DNA from: Rhodopirellula halodulae | GTDB lineage: Bacteria; Planctomycetota; Planctomycetia; Pirellulales; Pirellulaceae | DNA: 64,000 nt | Reading direction: 5' to 3' | NCBI RefSeq assembly: GCF_020966775.1 | Contig: NZ_JAJKFV010000011.1 | Coordinates: 186,001-250,000 of the forward strand | Part shown: positions 20,801-29,484 of the stretch, piece by piece | Numbering within the stretch: the stretch's first letter is position 1 | Layout: each line of letters starts with the position of its first letter | Notes under the pieces: model-generated | Database searches by the model: none | What the model saw: the letters and a program-made list of their open reading frames with translations, nothing else | What the model was told of the DNA's origin: nothing | Position numbers and translations under genes: made by a program

Positions 20801-21406
20801 TCACAACCAAGATGCGGATTGCCCGAACGCGTCAGCGAAGACTTGATTCGTCAGCGGCGTGCGTTCACGCGGCCCGCTTTGACGGTCTTCCAATTCCTGT
20901 TCCAGATCGGAATTGGGCTCCCGTTCATCGGCATAGCCAATCGCGATGGCCGTCGCGGGCTCGTAGCCTTCGGGAATTTGGTACTGGCCGCGGATCTGAC
21001 TCATGTTGATGCCCGCCATTTGGTGCACCTGCAGTCCCAATGACGTGGCTTGAAGTGTCAGGTGTGCGGCGGCGGCCCCCAAATCGTGCAGGGCAACGCG
21101 ATTGGGTTTTTGATTGTAGGAAAAGTTGGTTCGGATCACGGTGCAAATCAAAACGCCGGCCCGCGCCGCCCAATCTCGGTTGGCTTCCACCAAACATTGC
21201 AACATCGCGTCAAACGCCTCGCCGTCTTGGCGACGTGCAACAATCCAGGCCCACGGCTGATCGTTGAAACTGCTGGCCGCCCAACGAGCGGCTTCCAAGC
21301 ACTGACGCAATTTGTCATCTTCCACTTCGCGACTATCAAATCGGTAGGGGCTCCATCGCTCCGTGATGACGGGTAATACTTCTACATCCGTTTCGTTCAC
21401 AGCCAT
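20801..21406 (-). CDS. Nitroreductase family protein
   Basis: The protein has 201 aa from ATG 21406 ([14 protein letters not shown]). A longer frame extends upstream but overlaps the divergent dehydrogenase and reads as its antisense, so I cut it here. [12 protein letters not shown] and [21 protein letters not shown] are the FMN-binding N-terminal motifs. [25 protein letters not shown] is the central helix, and [16 protein letters not shown] the C-terminal motif. Such enzymes reduce quinones, nitro compounds or other electron acceptors with NAD(P)H. The substrate is unknown. It is the first gene of a two-gene set with the sigma-54 activator. Confidence 0.9.
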   Translation of the reverse strand: MAVNETDVEVLPVITERWSPYRFDSREVEDDKLRQCLEAARWAASSFNDQPWAWIVARRQDGEAFDAMLQCLVEANRDWAARAGVLICTVIRTNFSYNQKPNRVALHDLGAAAAHLTLQATSLGLQVHQMAGINMSQIRGQYQIPEGYEPATAIAIGYADEREPNSDLEQELEDRQSGPRERTPLTNQVFADAFGQSASWL

Positions 21407-21472
21407 CTTTACCCAACACTTTCCAAGATTGTTTTGAGTCACGCACCCCAGGATGTTTCGTCGGACGACGCA

Positions 21473-22936
21473 ATGTCGCACCGCCCCGGAGCGGAGCGAA
21501 CAGGGTATCACGGCGGTGCAAATTGGGCTACGTGGCCGATCAACCAGCGATGCCGAATTGTCGGCAACACACGTTTCGAACTGGCGTCTCTGGTCGTCCA
21601 GTTCACACGATTGAGCCGCACAGAACAACGCGTCGACGACGCAGAAACGGTGGCGTCGGAGTTGTTCCCCTTGTGCGATGCGTTGCGGTGGATAACCACA
21701 CACGGCGCCAAAACTTTGGCCGACCGGAAAGTGGGGTGGAAAGGTCGTCCGGTGTGGATGTGGGGAGTCCACAGCGTGGTTCAACGCGTGCCGCTGGGGC
21801 GGGTGCTGATCCTGGGAACTTGGAATTACCCCTTGCTACTGCCCGGCGTGCAAATGGCCCAGGCTCTCGCCGCGGGAAACGAAGTGTGGCTCAAACCCGC
21901 CGAAGGCACCGAAGCGGTATCGGCGGAGCTTGTGAGATGCTTCCATCGCTCTGGCGTGCCGGAGACAGCCTTGCGTTTGCTGGATTCCTCTCCGCAAGCC
22001 GCCATGGACGCACAATCCAAAGGCGTCGATCTGGTGGTGCTGACCGGATCGGCGGCCACGGGCAAAAAGGTTATGCACCAAGCCGCGGACACGCTGACCC
22101 CATCGATCATGGAACTGTCCGGTGTCGATGCCGCGGTGGTGCTTCCCGGTGCGAAGCTGAACCGAGTCATCGATGCGGTCGCGTTTGGACTGCTTTTCAA
22201 CAGCGGCGCCACATGCATTGGTCCGCGGAGGTTGATGGTGAGCCCATCGGAGCAAACGGACCTCCTGGTGAAAGGCTTGACCAAGCGATTGAAAGCCGCT
22301 GATGCCGTCACGGTTCACCCGGCGGCTCGCGAAGAAGTCGCTCGTTTGGTTCAAGACGCAATCCATTGCGGTGCCACGGACCTGACCGAACGTTTTGATG
22401 GCGAGAAACTTCTGCGAACGGGACGAATGCATCCGGTGATGCTGAACAACGTTCCCGGCGATCATGCGGTTCTTTCCAGCGACATCTTCGCACCCGTGAT
22501 TTCGATCGTGCCGGTCAAGACCAAGGACGATGCGGTCAAGCAAATCAACGAATGCCCCTACCGCTTGGCAGCATCCGTGTTTGGTCCCACCGCCGAGGCT
22601 GGGGCGTTTGCGAAACGACTCAACGTCGGCGTGGTCACCGTCAATGACATGGTCGCTCCCACCGCGGATCCACGGCTTCCGTTCGGCGGACGGGGGCAAA
22701 GCGGGTTCGGAGTCACGCGCGGTCCCGAAGGCTTGCTGGCGATGACCACCACGCGAGTCATCGCGACGCGAAAGGGCAAAACGGCCATGCACTTGTCACC
22801 TCGGAACGATGCCGATGCGGAACTGTTGTCCGCGGCGCTGCAATGGACGCACGGATCGAAATGGTCGAAGCGAAAAGCCGCCTTGAAACGACTCACCTCT
22901 GCCGCCGGGAAATGGCGTGCATTAAAAAAGAAGTGA
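21473..22936 (+). CDS. Aldehyde dehydrogenase, carotenoid AldH candidate
   Basis: The protein has 487 aa from ATG 21473; TTG 21434 would add 13 residues. ALDH motifs present are LGTWNYPLLLPGVQMAQALAAGN, a KPAEGTE cofactor loop, VVLTGSAATGKK, catalytic Glu in MELSGVDA and catalytic Cys in NSGATCIGPRR, and LPFGGRGQSGFG. It resembles the class that acts on hydrophobic aldehydes. It is followed by a CrtN/CrtP-like enzyme, acyltransferase and glycosyltransferase, the same set of functions as AldH-CrtP-CrtO-CrtQ of the staphyloxanthin route. I infer that it oxidises a diapocarotenoid aldehyde to the acid. A tail rich in Lys and Arg follows the conserved domain. Confidence 0.88.
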   Translation: MSHRPGAERTGYHGGANWATWPINQRCRIVGNTRFELASLVVQFTRLSRTEQRVDDAETVASELFPLCDALRWITTHGAKTLADRKVGWKGRPVWMWGVHSVVQRVPLGRVLILGTWNYPLLLPGVQMAQALAAGNEVWLKPAEGTEAVSAELVRCFHRSGVPETALRLLDSSPQAAMDAQSKGVDLVVLTGSAATGKKVMHQAADTLTPSIMELSGVDAAVVLPGAKLNRVIDAVAFGLLFNSGATCIGPRRLMVSPSEQTDLLVKGLTKRLKAADAVTVHPAAREEVARLVQDAIHCGATDLTERFDGEKLLRTGRMHPVMLNNVPGDHAVLSSDIFAPVISIVPVKTKDDAVKQINECPYRLAASVFGPTAEAGAFAKRLNVGVVTVNDMVAPTADPRLPFGGRGQSGFGVTRGPEGLLAMTTTRVIATRKGKTAMHLSPRNDADAELLSAALQWTHGSKWSKRKAALKRLTSAAGKWRALKKK

Positions 22937-23141
22937 CGAAACGTCGGTTCATGACCGAACCACAACTGCACGTCGCGAATTCGCCATACTGTTTCGCCAT
23001 GCGGTGCTGAATTCCAAGACAGATGAAATTCGAAACCGCCGACTCACCCAACATCGGAAACCTGATCGACGAGACAACTACCGTCGGTTTCCCTTCCTCT
23101 CTTCTCCACCGTTCATTTGCCACCTGGAGCGAAAGCCTTCG

Positions 23142-24746
23142 ATGATCGCCACTGAAACCCCTGCGAATGAATCGCTCGCTTCCGCCCAAAAAACAGATCG
23201 ACCGCAACACGTCGTTGTGGTGGGAGGCGGCTTGGCTGGCCTCTCGTCGGCCTGCGTCTTAGCGGCTCGCGGCCACAAAGTGACGTTGTGCGATAAAAAT
23301 GATTGGGTGGGCGGCAAAGCGGCGGTGCACCGCACCGATGGTTACCGATTCGACATGGGTCCCACCATCCTGACCTTGCCCAGCGTCCTGCGTCGCGTTT
23401 TCGCAGAAGCCGGTCGAAAGATGGAAGACTATCTCGAGCTGGTCGCATTGGATCCGCAGTGGCGATGTTTTTTTGAGGGCTCGTCACACGCCAACACCAC
23501 CGAGAACACGGTTTTGGATTTGGTCGCCGATGTCGACCAAATGAAACGGCACCTGCGAGACTTCACAGGAAACGACATCGCAGGGCAGGGGTACGAATCC
23601 TTTATCGAACGCAGCCAACAACTGCACCGGGTCTCCGATCGCTTTTTCTTCTGGCGTTCGGTTGGTGGTTTGTCCGACACGATGGAAGTTGGCGGAGCCT
23701 TCAGTGCCGCCGTGCTGAAGGATGTGCTGTCGCTCAAGATGGGACGCAGTGTCGCTTCGATCGTGCGTTCGCATGTGCCAGAACATCGCGTTTCACAGAT
23801 GATGGATCACTTCACGCAGTACGTGGGTTCCTCGCCCTATGCGTCGCCAGCCGTGCTCTGCGGCATCGCTCACATGCAAACTGAAGAAGGTATTTGGTAC
23901 CCCATCGGTGGCACGCGAGCCGTCCCAGAAGCCCTCTCGAAATTAGCGGGTGAACTGGGTGTCGACATTCGTACCGGCACCGACATCATGCGAATTGAAA
24001 CCAGTGGCAACCAGGTCAGCGGCGTCACGACCGCCGGCGGAGAAACCATCACTTGCGATGCCGTGGTCAGCAACTGCGACGCCGTTCGCACCTATCGCGA
24101 ATTGCTGAGCGGAACACCAGAATCCACCAAATTTGAAAAGTCCAACCGGTACGAGGCGGCTTGCAGCGGCGTCGTGCTGTACCTGGGATTGAACCGTCGA
24201 TTCGATCAACTGCTGCACCACAACTTTGTGTTCTCGAAAGATCCCGAAGAAGAGTTCGATTACATCTACAAAAAAGGCGAACCGGCTCCCGACCCAACGG
24301 CCTATGTCTGTGCACCCTCGATCAGTGAACCCGAGGTTGCACCGGAGGGCGGTGAAGCGTTGTACATTCTTGTGCACACGCCGTACTTGCGGCCGAGTCA
24401 TGACTGGAAATCCATGTTGCCAAACTATCGCGAAGTCATCCTCGATAAACTCGAACGCACCGCGGGAATGGAAGGCATTCGCGACGCGATTGTGACGGAA
24501 GATTCGCTGACTCCTGAGGGAATTCACAATCGCTATCGTGTACTGAATGGTGCGATCTACGGATTGGCCAGCCACGGCAAATATCTGGGTGCGTTCAAAC
24601 CGGGCAACCGCCGCAAGGATCTGCATGGGTTGTACCTGGCGGGCGGCGCGGCTCATCCCGGCCCAGGCATGCCGATGGTCTTGATGAGCGGCTGGATCGC
24701 GGCGGATTCGCTGGACCAAGACGTCAGCAACGGAAAATTCGCGTGA
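23142..24746 (+). CDS. CrtN/CrtP/CrtI-type carotenoid desaturase or oxygenase
   Basis: The protein has 534 aa from ATG 23142, with GGAG 14 bases upstream. The N-terminal FAD fold VVVVGGGLAGLSSACVLAARG is followed by DKNDWVGGKAA and FDMGPTILTLPSVL, the classic start of phytoene/dehydrosqualene desaturases. The C-terminal HPGPGMPMVLMSGWIAADSL matches the family's flavin-closing motif. Sequence alone does not separate desaturation (CrtN) from terminal-methyl oxidation (CrtP). The neighbouring aldehyde dehydrogenase favours an oxidising step. Its last four bases overlap the next gene (GTGA), showing translational coupling. Confidence 0.9.
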   Translation: MIATETPANESLASAQKTDRPQHVVVVGGGLAGLSSACVLAARGHKVTLCDKNDWVGGKAAVHRTDGYRFDMGPTILTLPSVLRRVFAEAGRKMEDYLELVALDPQWRCFFEGSSHANTTENTVLDLVADVDQMKRHLRDFTGNDIAGQGYESFIERSQQLHRVSDRFFFWRSVGGLSDTMEVGGAFSAAVLKDVLSLKMGRSVASIVRSHVPEHRVSQMMDHFTQYVGSSPYASPAVLCGIAHMQTEEGIWYPIGGTRAVPEALSKLAGELGVDIRTGTDIMRIETSGNQVSGVTTAGGETITCDAVVSNCDAVRTYRELLSGTPESTKFEKSNRYEAACSGVVLYLGLNRRFDQLLHHNFVFSKDPEEEFDYIYKKGEPAPDPTAYVCAPSISEPEVAPEGGEALYILVHTPYLRPSHDWKSMLPNYREVILDKLERTAGMEGIRDAIVTEDSLTPEGIHNRYRVLNGAIYGLASHGKYLGAFKPGNRRKDLHGLYLAGGAAHPGPGMPMVLMSGWIAADSLDQDVSNGKFA

Positions 24747-25579
24747 CGTCGCAACCCGACGTCATTGCGAAACCGGCCGATTGGTTCCAAAACGGATTTC
24801 ATCGGTTCCTGCATTCTTACCTCCGCCGCAACTTCCACGCGATTGCAATCGATCGCGAAACTCGACTGCGTGAACAATTCGCGGCGGCGTCATCGGATCA
24901 GGCCGCACCGCAGGACGACGAAAGCTTGCCGTTGATCGTGTACAGCAACCACGCGTCGTGGTGGGATCCGCTGCTGGCTCACTTCATCAATGAACGATTG
25001 CTCGCACCGCGCCAGTTTTACGCTCCCATCGACGCCGAAGCGTTGCAGCAATACAAGGTGTTTGAAAAGCTCGGCTTCTTTGGCGTGCAAGCGGATTCCA
25101 AGCAAGGTGCCGTTCAATTTTTGAAGACCACCGAAGCGTTGTTCCAACGACCACACAGCGCCCTTTGGATCACACCCGAAGGCCGCTTTGCCGACCCGCG
25201 AGACCACTCGGCTGAACTGATGCCCGGACTGTCACATCTTTGTTCCAAACTCGATCGTGGCTGGGTCATTCCGCTGGCGATGGAATACGTGTTTTGGGAC
25301 GAACGCTTGCCGATGGTTCTGTTTCGATTCGGCGAGGTGGTGGCAATTCCCGACGCCTCGGATTGGGACAAACCTCGGTGGTCACAGGAACTGACCACGC
25401 GTTTGCGAACATCCCAGCAACGACTCGCGGAACTCAGCATGGCGCGCAGCAGTGATCCATTCGAAAACTTGCTTCGCGGCAAACGCGGAGCTTCGGGCTT
25501 GTACGATGTCGCGAGGCGTCTGAAAGCGTTCGCATCGGGTAAATCGTTTCAGGCCAGCCACGGGGACCAATTCGAATGA
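24743..25579 (+). CDS. PlsC-like acyltransferase (CrtO-type candidate)
   Basis: The protein has 278 aa from GTG 24743, overlapping the previous stop by four bases. The acyltransferase motif NHASWWD (His and Asp catalytic) is at about residues 70-76, and PEGRF gives the glycerophosphate-type binding motif. In the staphyloxanthin pathway CrtO esterifies the sugar of the glycosylated carotenoid with a fatty acid. Position between desaturase and glycosyltransferase fits the same role here. An alternative is lysophospholipid acylation, but coupling to the carotenoid genes on both sides argues against it. No clear membrane segment is seen. Confidence 0.87.
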   Translation: MTSQPDVIAKPADWFQNGFHRFLHSYLRRNFHAIAIDRETRLREQFAAASSDQAAPQDDESLPLIVYSNHASWWDPLLAHFINERLLAPRQFYAPIDAEALQQYKVFEKLGFFGVQADSKQGAVQFLKTTEALFQRPHSALWITPEGRFADPRDHSAELMPGLSHLCSKLDRGWVIPLAMEYVFWDERLPMVLFRFGEVVAIPDASDWDKPRWSQELTTRLRTSQQRLAELSMARSSDPFENLLRGKRGASGLYDVARRLKAFASGKSFQASHGDQFE

Positions 25580-26787
25580 TCGAATGGTTGACTTGGTTCA
25601 TCGCCGTTGTGCTGCCGTTTGTGGCGTTGGGCTTGGCCGGCATGGCAGCGGGTTTGTTCATGCAGAACCTGCCCCTGTTCACCGACGGTCGTTCGACGGA
25701 GGGTGCTCAACCGGCGGAACAAACGGAACCACCTGCTGTCTCCGTCTTGATCCCGGCTCGCGACGAAGAAGGCTCCATCGAGGCCTGCGTGCGGTCGATT
25801 TTGCAATCGCAGAACGTCGAACTGGAAGTCATTGTGTTGGATGACGGATCCACGGACGCAACAGGATCAATCGTCGCGAAATTGGCTGACGAAGACAGCC
25901 GGGTTCGTTTGCTTGCCGGCATCGACCTGCCGTCCGGTTGGAACGGCAAACAGCATGCATGTTGTCGGTTGTCACAAGCCGCCAGCCTTCCGCATTTGTT
26001 GTTCTTGGATGCCGACGTTCGGTTGCAGCCAAACGCCATTCGCGAATTGCACGAGCGGTATCAAGTCCGCTTGCATGATTCTTCGATCGGATTGCTCAGT
26101 GCGTTTCCGCATCAACAGACGGGCACCGTGGCAGAGAAGATGCTGATCCCGATGATGCACTTTTTGCTGCTGTGCTACTTGCCGTTTGCCCGCATGCGAG
26201 CCAGTGCCCATCCGGCGTACGCTTCGGGTTGCGGCCAGTTATTTTTCACATCGAAGGAAGCTTACGAGAACGCGGGCACCCACGCCGCGATTCGTGACAG
26301 CCGACACGATGGATTGAAGCTTCCCAAAACGTATCGCGAGCAGGGAATGCTGAGCGACTGCGTCGACGGGACCGATTGGGCGTCTTGCCGGATGTACACC
26401 TCGACCGGTGAAGTCGTCCAAGGATTGTTGAAGAACGCGAATGAAGGGATCGCCAATCCGAAGCTGTTGATCCCATTCACGATTCTGCTGGGCGGCGCCA
26501 ATCTATTGCCTTGGTTCACTTTGCCAGTCGGGCTTTGGCTGAGGACGGAAACGATTGCTGAGAGCCAAACGATTCCCATCTCGCTGGTGGCCGGGATTTT
26601 AGCGGGTCTGCTGGCGATATTGATCAGTTACGTGCCCCGGTTGGTGGCCGTTTTTAGGCTGCGACAAAGCTTTCTCGGAGCCATCCTGCATCCCGTCGCG
26701 ATCGCGACGTTTTTGCTGATTCAGTGGTGGGCCTTTTTCAATCAATTGCGCGGACGCCAGGTCGCTTGGCGTGGCCGAGCCAACTGA
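25576..26787 (+). CDS. Family 2 glycosyltransferase (CrtQ-type candidate)
   Basis: The protein has 403 aa from ATG 25576, sharing ATGA with the acyltransferase stop. One N-terminal membrane segment (residues 5-28) precedes a GT-A domain: VSVLIPARDEEGSIEACV, VLDDGSTDAT, LFLDADV and a later ASGCGQLFF acceptor motif. Two or three C-terminal hydrophobic segments (about 285-395) anchor the enzyme. CrtQ of S. aureus is a membrane-linked GT2 that glucosylates diaponeurosporenoate. Gene order and coupling make the same reaction the best inference. The cluster ends here; an unremarkable 133-base gap follows. Confidence 0.88.
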   Translation: MIEWLTWFIAVVLPFVALGLAGMAAGLFMQNLPLFTDGRSTEGAQPAEQTEPPAVSVLIPARDEEGSIEACVRSILQSQNVELEVIVLDDGSTDATGSIVAKLADEDSRVRLLAGIDLPSGWNGKQHACCRLSQAASLPHLLFLDADVRLQPNAIRELHERYQVRLHDSSIGLLSAFPHQQTGTVAEKMLIPMMHFLLLCYLPFARMRASAHPAYASGCGQLFFTSKEAYENAGTHAAIRDSRHDGLKLPKTYREQGMLSDCVDGTDWASCRMYTSTGEVVQGLLKNANEGIANPKLLIPFTILLGGANLLPWFTLPVGLWLRTETIAESQTIPISLVAGILAGLLAILISYVPRLVAVFRLRQSFLGAILHPVAIATFLLIQWWAFFNQLRGRQVAWRGRAN

Positions 26788-26920
26788 TCCCGGGAACGGC
26801 TCCGATCGATCGGCGACGGATTGACGCAGCCGGTTTGAATGCGTCTTTTTTTCCGGTTGGCTGTCCAGGGCAAATGTGCTCCGATGAGCGATTCCCCTCC
26901 GTCCCTGGGTTCCCCGTTTC

Positions 26921-28222
26921 ATGGCAAGGAAGAGTTCTTTGTTTGGTCGTCACTGGCATCGTTGGCTATTCGCACTGGGGTGCGTCGTGGTTTTCGCGGG
27001 GTGCAGCGATGGCACTTTGGAATTCACTCCCAACCGAGTCCATGCGTTGGCAACCGAGCGTTCGCGAGACATGCCGACGCAGGCGGCCCTCGACGACGTC
27101 ACGGTCGTGCTGAACAAGCTTTTCGGCACACCGGAGGAGCCTCGCTGGCCAGCGGATCTGCTGGAAAACGAGCAACAAGAACTGGTCTCCCTCGAACGAT
27201 TGCAACAAGCCTCCGGATCGGTTGAGAGCGACGAAGAGAACGTCCACCGCGGGCTCTACACCGAGCACTGCGTGATCTGCCACGGCGTTTCTGGCAGCGG
27301 CACCGGTCCTGCATCGATGTATCAGTGGCCTTATCCGCGAGACTTCCGAGCTGGGGTTTTCAAATGGAAATCGACCGAGCATGACGCCAAACCGACTCGC
27401 GAGGATCTGCGAGCCTTGCTCCAGCACGGCATCCCCGGCTCACCAATGCCCTCCTTTGCCACGGTGTCCACCGATGACCGCGAATCGTTGATTGATTACT
27501 TGGTCTACCTTTCTGTTCGTGGCGAATTGGAACGCAAACTGATCGCGTTGGCGGTGGACGAGATGGACTACGGTGACGAGGCACCGGAGCAGGATTGGCG
27601 ATTGTCGATCACCGATTCGGAGGAAAAGTCAGAAGGCGAGCAGGCGGTCATTGATACCCTTCGCGAAGTCGCGGGTGATTGGGTCGCCGCATCCCAAACC
27701 AGCGTGCCGCCGGAACCCATTCCCGGCGCCGCGGATGAACTGCATGCTTCGATCGCTCGGGGTGCCGCTCTGTTTGGCGGCCAAGTTGCGAATTGTGCAG
27801 GGTGCCACGGCCCGCAAGGGCAGGGCGGTATGGTGCTCAATGACTTTGACGATTGGACCAAAGAATTCACGACTCGGGTCGGCATCACCCCCACGGATTC
27901 GGATGCGGTCAAACCGTTCCGCAAAGCCGGAGCGTTGCCACCACGCACAATTGAACCACGACGTTTGGCCGGTGGCGTTCTGCGAGGCGGCGACGATGCG
28001 GAGACGATCTTCCGTCGCATCCAACACGGCATCGCGGGAACCCCGATGCCTGGGATCGAGCTGAGTGAACAGGCGGCGGGAACGACGGGGCTGTCTCCCG
28101 CTGACGTCTGGGATTTGGTCCACTACGTTCAGTCGCTGGTCCGCCCCACGCCAAAACCCACCGCTCACGCGGAAGAGGAGAATTCTTTGGCGGCGATTCC
28201 TGAATCAGGTGCAACGTTATGA
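26921..28222 (+). CDS. Dihaem cytochrome c lipoprotein
   Basis: The protein has 433 aa from ATG 26921. A lipobox (VVVFAGC) about residues 23-29 predicts a lipid-anchored exported protein. Two cytochrome c domains follow: CVICH about residue 117 with a later GSPMPSF Met ligand, and CAGCH about residue 292 with GTPMPGI. Each domain thus has His and Met ligands. It shares its stop (ATGA) with a 58-aa gene that in turn overlaps ctaA. This places it in a haem A/cytochrome oxidase assembly operon and suggests it donates electrons to, or is assembled with, the oxidase. Confidence 0.9.
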   Translation: MARKSSLFGRHWHRWLFALGCVVVFAGCSDGTLEFTPNRVHALATERSRDMPTQAALDDVTVVLNKLFGTPEEPRWPADLLENEQQELVSLERLQQASGSVESDEENVHRGLYTEHCVICHGVSGSGTGPASMYQWPYPRDFRAGVFKWKSTEHDAKPTREDLRALLQHGIPGSPMPSFATVSTDDRESLIDYLVYLSVRGELERKLIALAVDEMDYGDEAPEQDWRLSITDSEEKSEGEQAVIDTLREVAGDWVAASQTSVPPEPIPGAADELHASIARGAALFGGQVANCAGCHGPQGQGGMVLNDFDDWTKEFTTRVGITPTDSDAVKPFRKAGALPPRTIEPRRLAGGVLRGGDDAETIFRRIQHGIAGTPMPGIELSEQAAGTTGLSPADVWDLVHYVQSLVRPTPKPTAHAEEENSLAAIPESGATL

Positions 28223-28395
28223 GTCGCGAACACTTTCGAATGATTGGTGCAATCGTCGGTTTGGCGTTGGGGCTGGGTGCGATGTTTTTGGCGGGGATGT
28301 CAGGCGTGGTCCCCGGTGCGGCGTTTGGTGCGGGCGGATGCGTGCTGGGCGGGATCGCAGGCGAGCAACTTCATGATCGAAAGGGGCAATCATGA
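28219..28395 (+). CDS. 58-aa hydrophobic peptide coupled to ctaA
   Basis: ATG 28219 overlaps the cytochrome stop (ATGA), and its own stop overlaps the ctaA start (ATGA). This double coupling is the main evidence that it is real. The peptide starts MSREHFRMIGAIVGLALGLG, then has a second Gly/Ala-rich hydrophobic stretch with GAAFGAGGCVLGG, and ends with a polar tail (EQLHDRKGQS). It could form two short membrane helices or a hairpin. I recognise no family. A structural or assembly subunit of the oxidase or haem A machinery is an inference from position only. Confidence 0.8.
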   Translation: MSREHFRMIGAIVGLALGLGAMFLAGMSGVVPGAAFGAGGCVLGGIAGEQLHDRKGQS

Positions 28396-29471
28396 GCGAC
28401 GTTGCCGAGAACGAACCCGCGTTGAACGCGATGCCTGATTCAGTCAACGAACCTGTTCCGACTCACGCGGACCAAGCCGCCTCGTCTTCGGATGGTGTCG
28501 AATCCGTGCCCAAGTGGCCACGATTGCTGACGCGAGTGATGGTTTGCCTGACTTGGCCACTGATCTGGGTCGGCGGGCTGGTCACCACTTACGACGCGGG
28601 CATGTCCGTTCCCGATTGGCCGGGGACTTACGGGTACAACTTGCTGCTGTACCCGCTGTCGACATGGTTGCTTGGGCCGTTTGACTTGTTCATCGAACAC
28701 GGGCACCGATTGCTGGCTGCGTTGGTCGGATTCATCGCGATCGGATTGGTTGTGGCCTCGTTCACCTCCGAAAAACGACGCTGGGCCATTGGATTGTCGG
28801 TGCTGGTCCTGGCCGCGGTGATCGGACAGGGTGTCCTGGGTGGCTTGCGAGTCACGCTCAGTGCTCGAACGCTGGCGATGATTCACGGTTGCACCGGACC
28901 GGCGTTTTTTGTGCTTTGCGTTGTTGCCGCGAGTGTGACCGGTCGAAATTGGATCACCAGCTCCGTTCGCCGATCCGCAGAGGGAACCTCGTCCGAAACG
29001 CCCACGGCCTTTTGGCCCATCGCTCTTTTGGCTTTGGCGTACATGCAGTTGGTGCTGGGTGCCCTGATGCGGCACGCGTTGCCCGGAGCCAGCCCCGTTG
29101 GATTTGCTCATATTGTGAAGACGCACATCACCATTGCGTTCGTTTTGTGGGCGGTGTCGGGGCTTTCGTACTGGCGAATGCGGCGCTGCGGCGATTTGAC
29201 GCTGTCGCGACCGGCGGGTGCCTTGATATGCTTTGTGGCCGTGCAAATCGGCCTGGGTGTGGCGACGTGGATCGTCAACTACGGCTACCCACGGATTCTG
29301 GCGTCATTCGCGGCTTCTGATTCGTATTTGCTTCACAGCAAAAACGTGTTGGACGCGTGGATTGTCACCGGACACGTCGCGACCGGATCGCTGATTTTGG
29401 CGGTTTCCTCGTTGTTGCTCGTCCGGTTACTACGGCGTCGCCGCGTTTTATCCTTCTCTGTCTCATCCTGA
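28392..29471 (+). CDS. ctaA: Haem A synthase (Cox15/CtaA)
   Basis: The protein has 359 aa from ATG 28392. About eight membrane segments are visible. VGGLVTTYDAGMSVPDWPGTYG and EHGHRLLAALVGF carry the conserved glycines and the His pair of CtaA. MIHGCTGPAFF, GFAHIVKTHI and TGHVATGS add the later conserved His. It oxidises the haem O methyl group to formyl in the membrane, giving haem A for cytochrome oxidase. It is flanked by the 58-aa peptide and ctaB, 13 bases downstream. Confidence 0.93.
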   Translation: MSDVAENEPALNAMPDSVNEPVPTHADQAASSSDGVESVPKWPRLLTRVMVCLTWPLIWVGGLVTTYDAGMSVPDWPGTYGYNLLLYPLSTWLLGPFDLFIEHGHRLLAALVGFIAIGLVVASFTSEKRRWAIGLSVLVLAAVIGQGVLGGLRVTLSARTLAMIHGCTGPAFFVLCVVAASVTGRNWITSSVRRSAEGTSSETPTAFWPIALLALAYMQLVLGALMRHALPGASPVGFAHIVKTHITIAFVLWAVSGLSYWRMRRCGDLTLSRPAGALICFVAVQIGLGVATWIVNYGYPRILASFAASDSYLLHSKNVLDAWIVTGHVATGSLILAVSSLLLVRLLRRRRVLSFSVSS

Positions 29472-29484
29472 ATCCGGAACGATC

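Noticed and set aside
21407-21784. N-terminal extension of the nitroreductase by 126 codons
   Set aside because: The extension is the antisense of the aldehyde dehydrogenase start and does not resemble nitroreductases.
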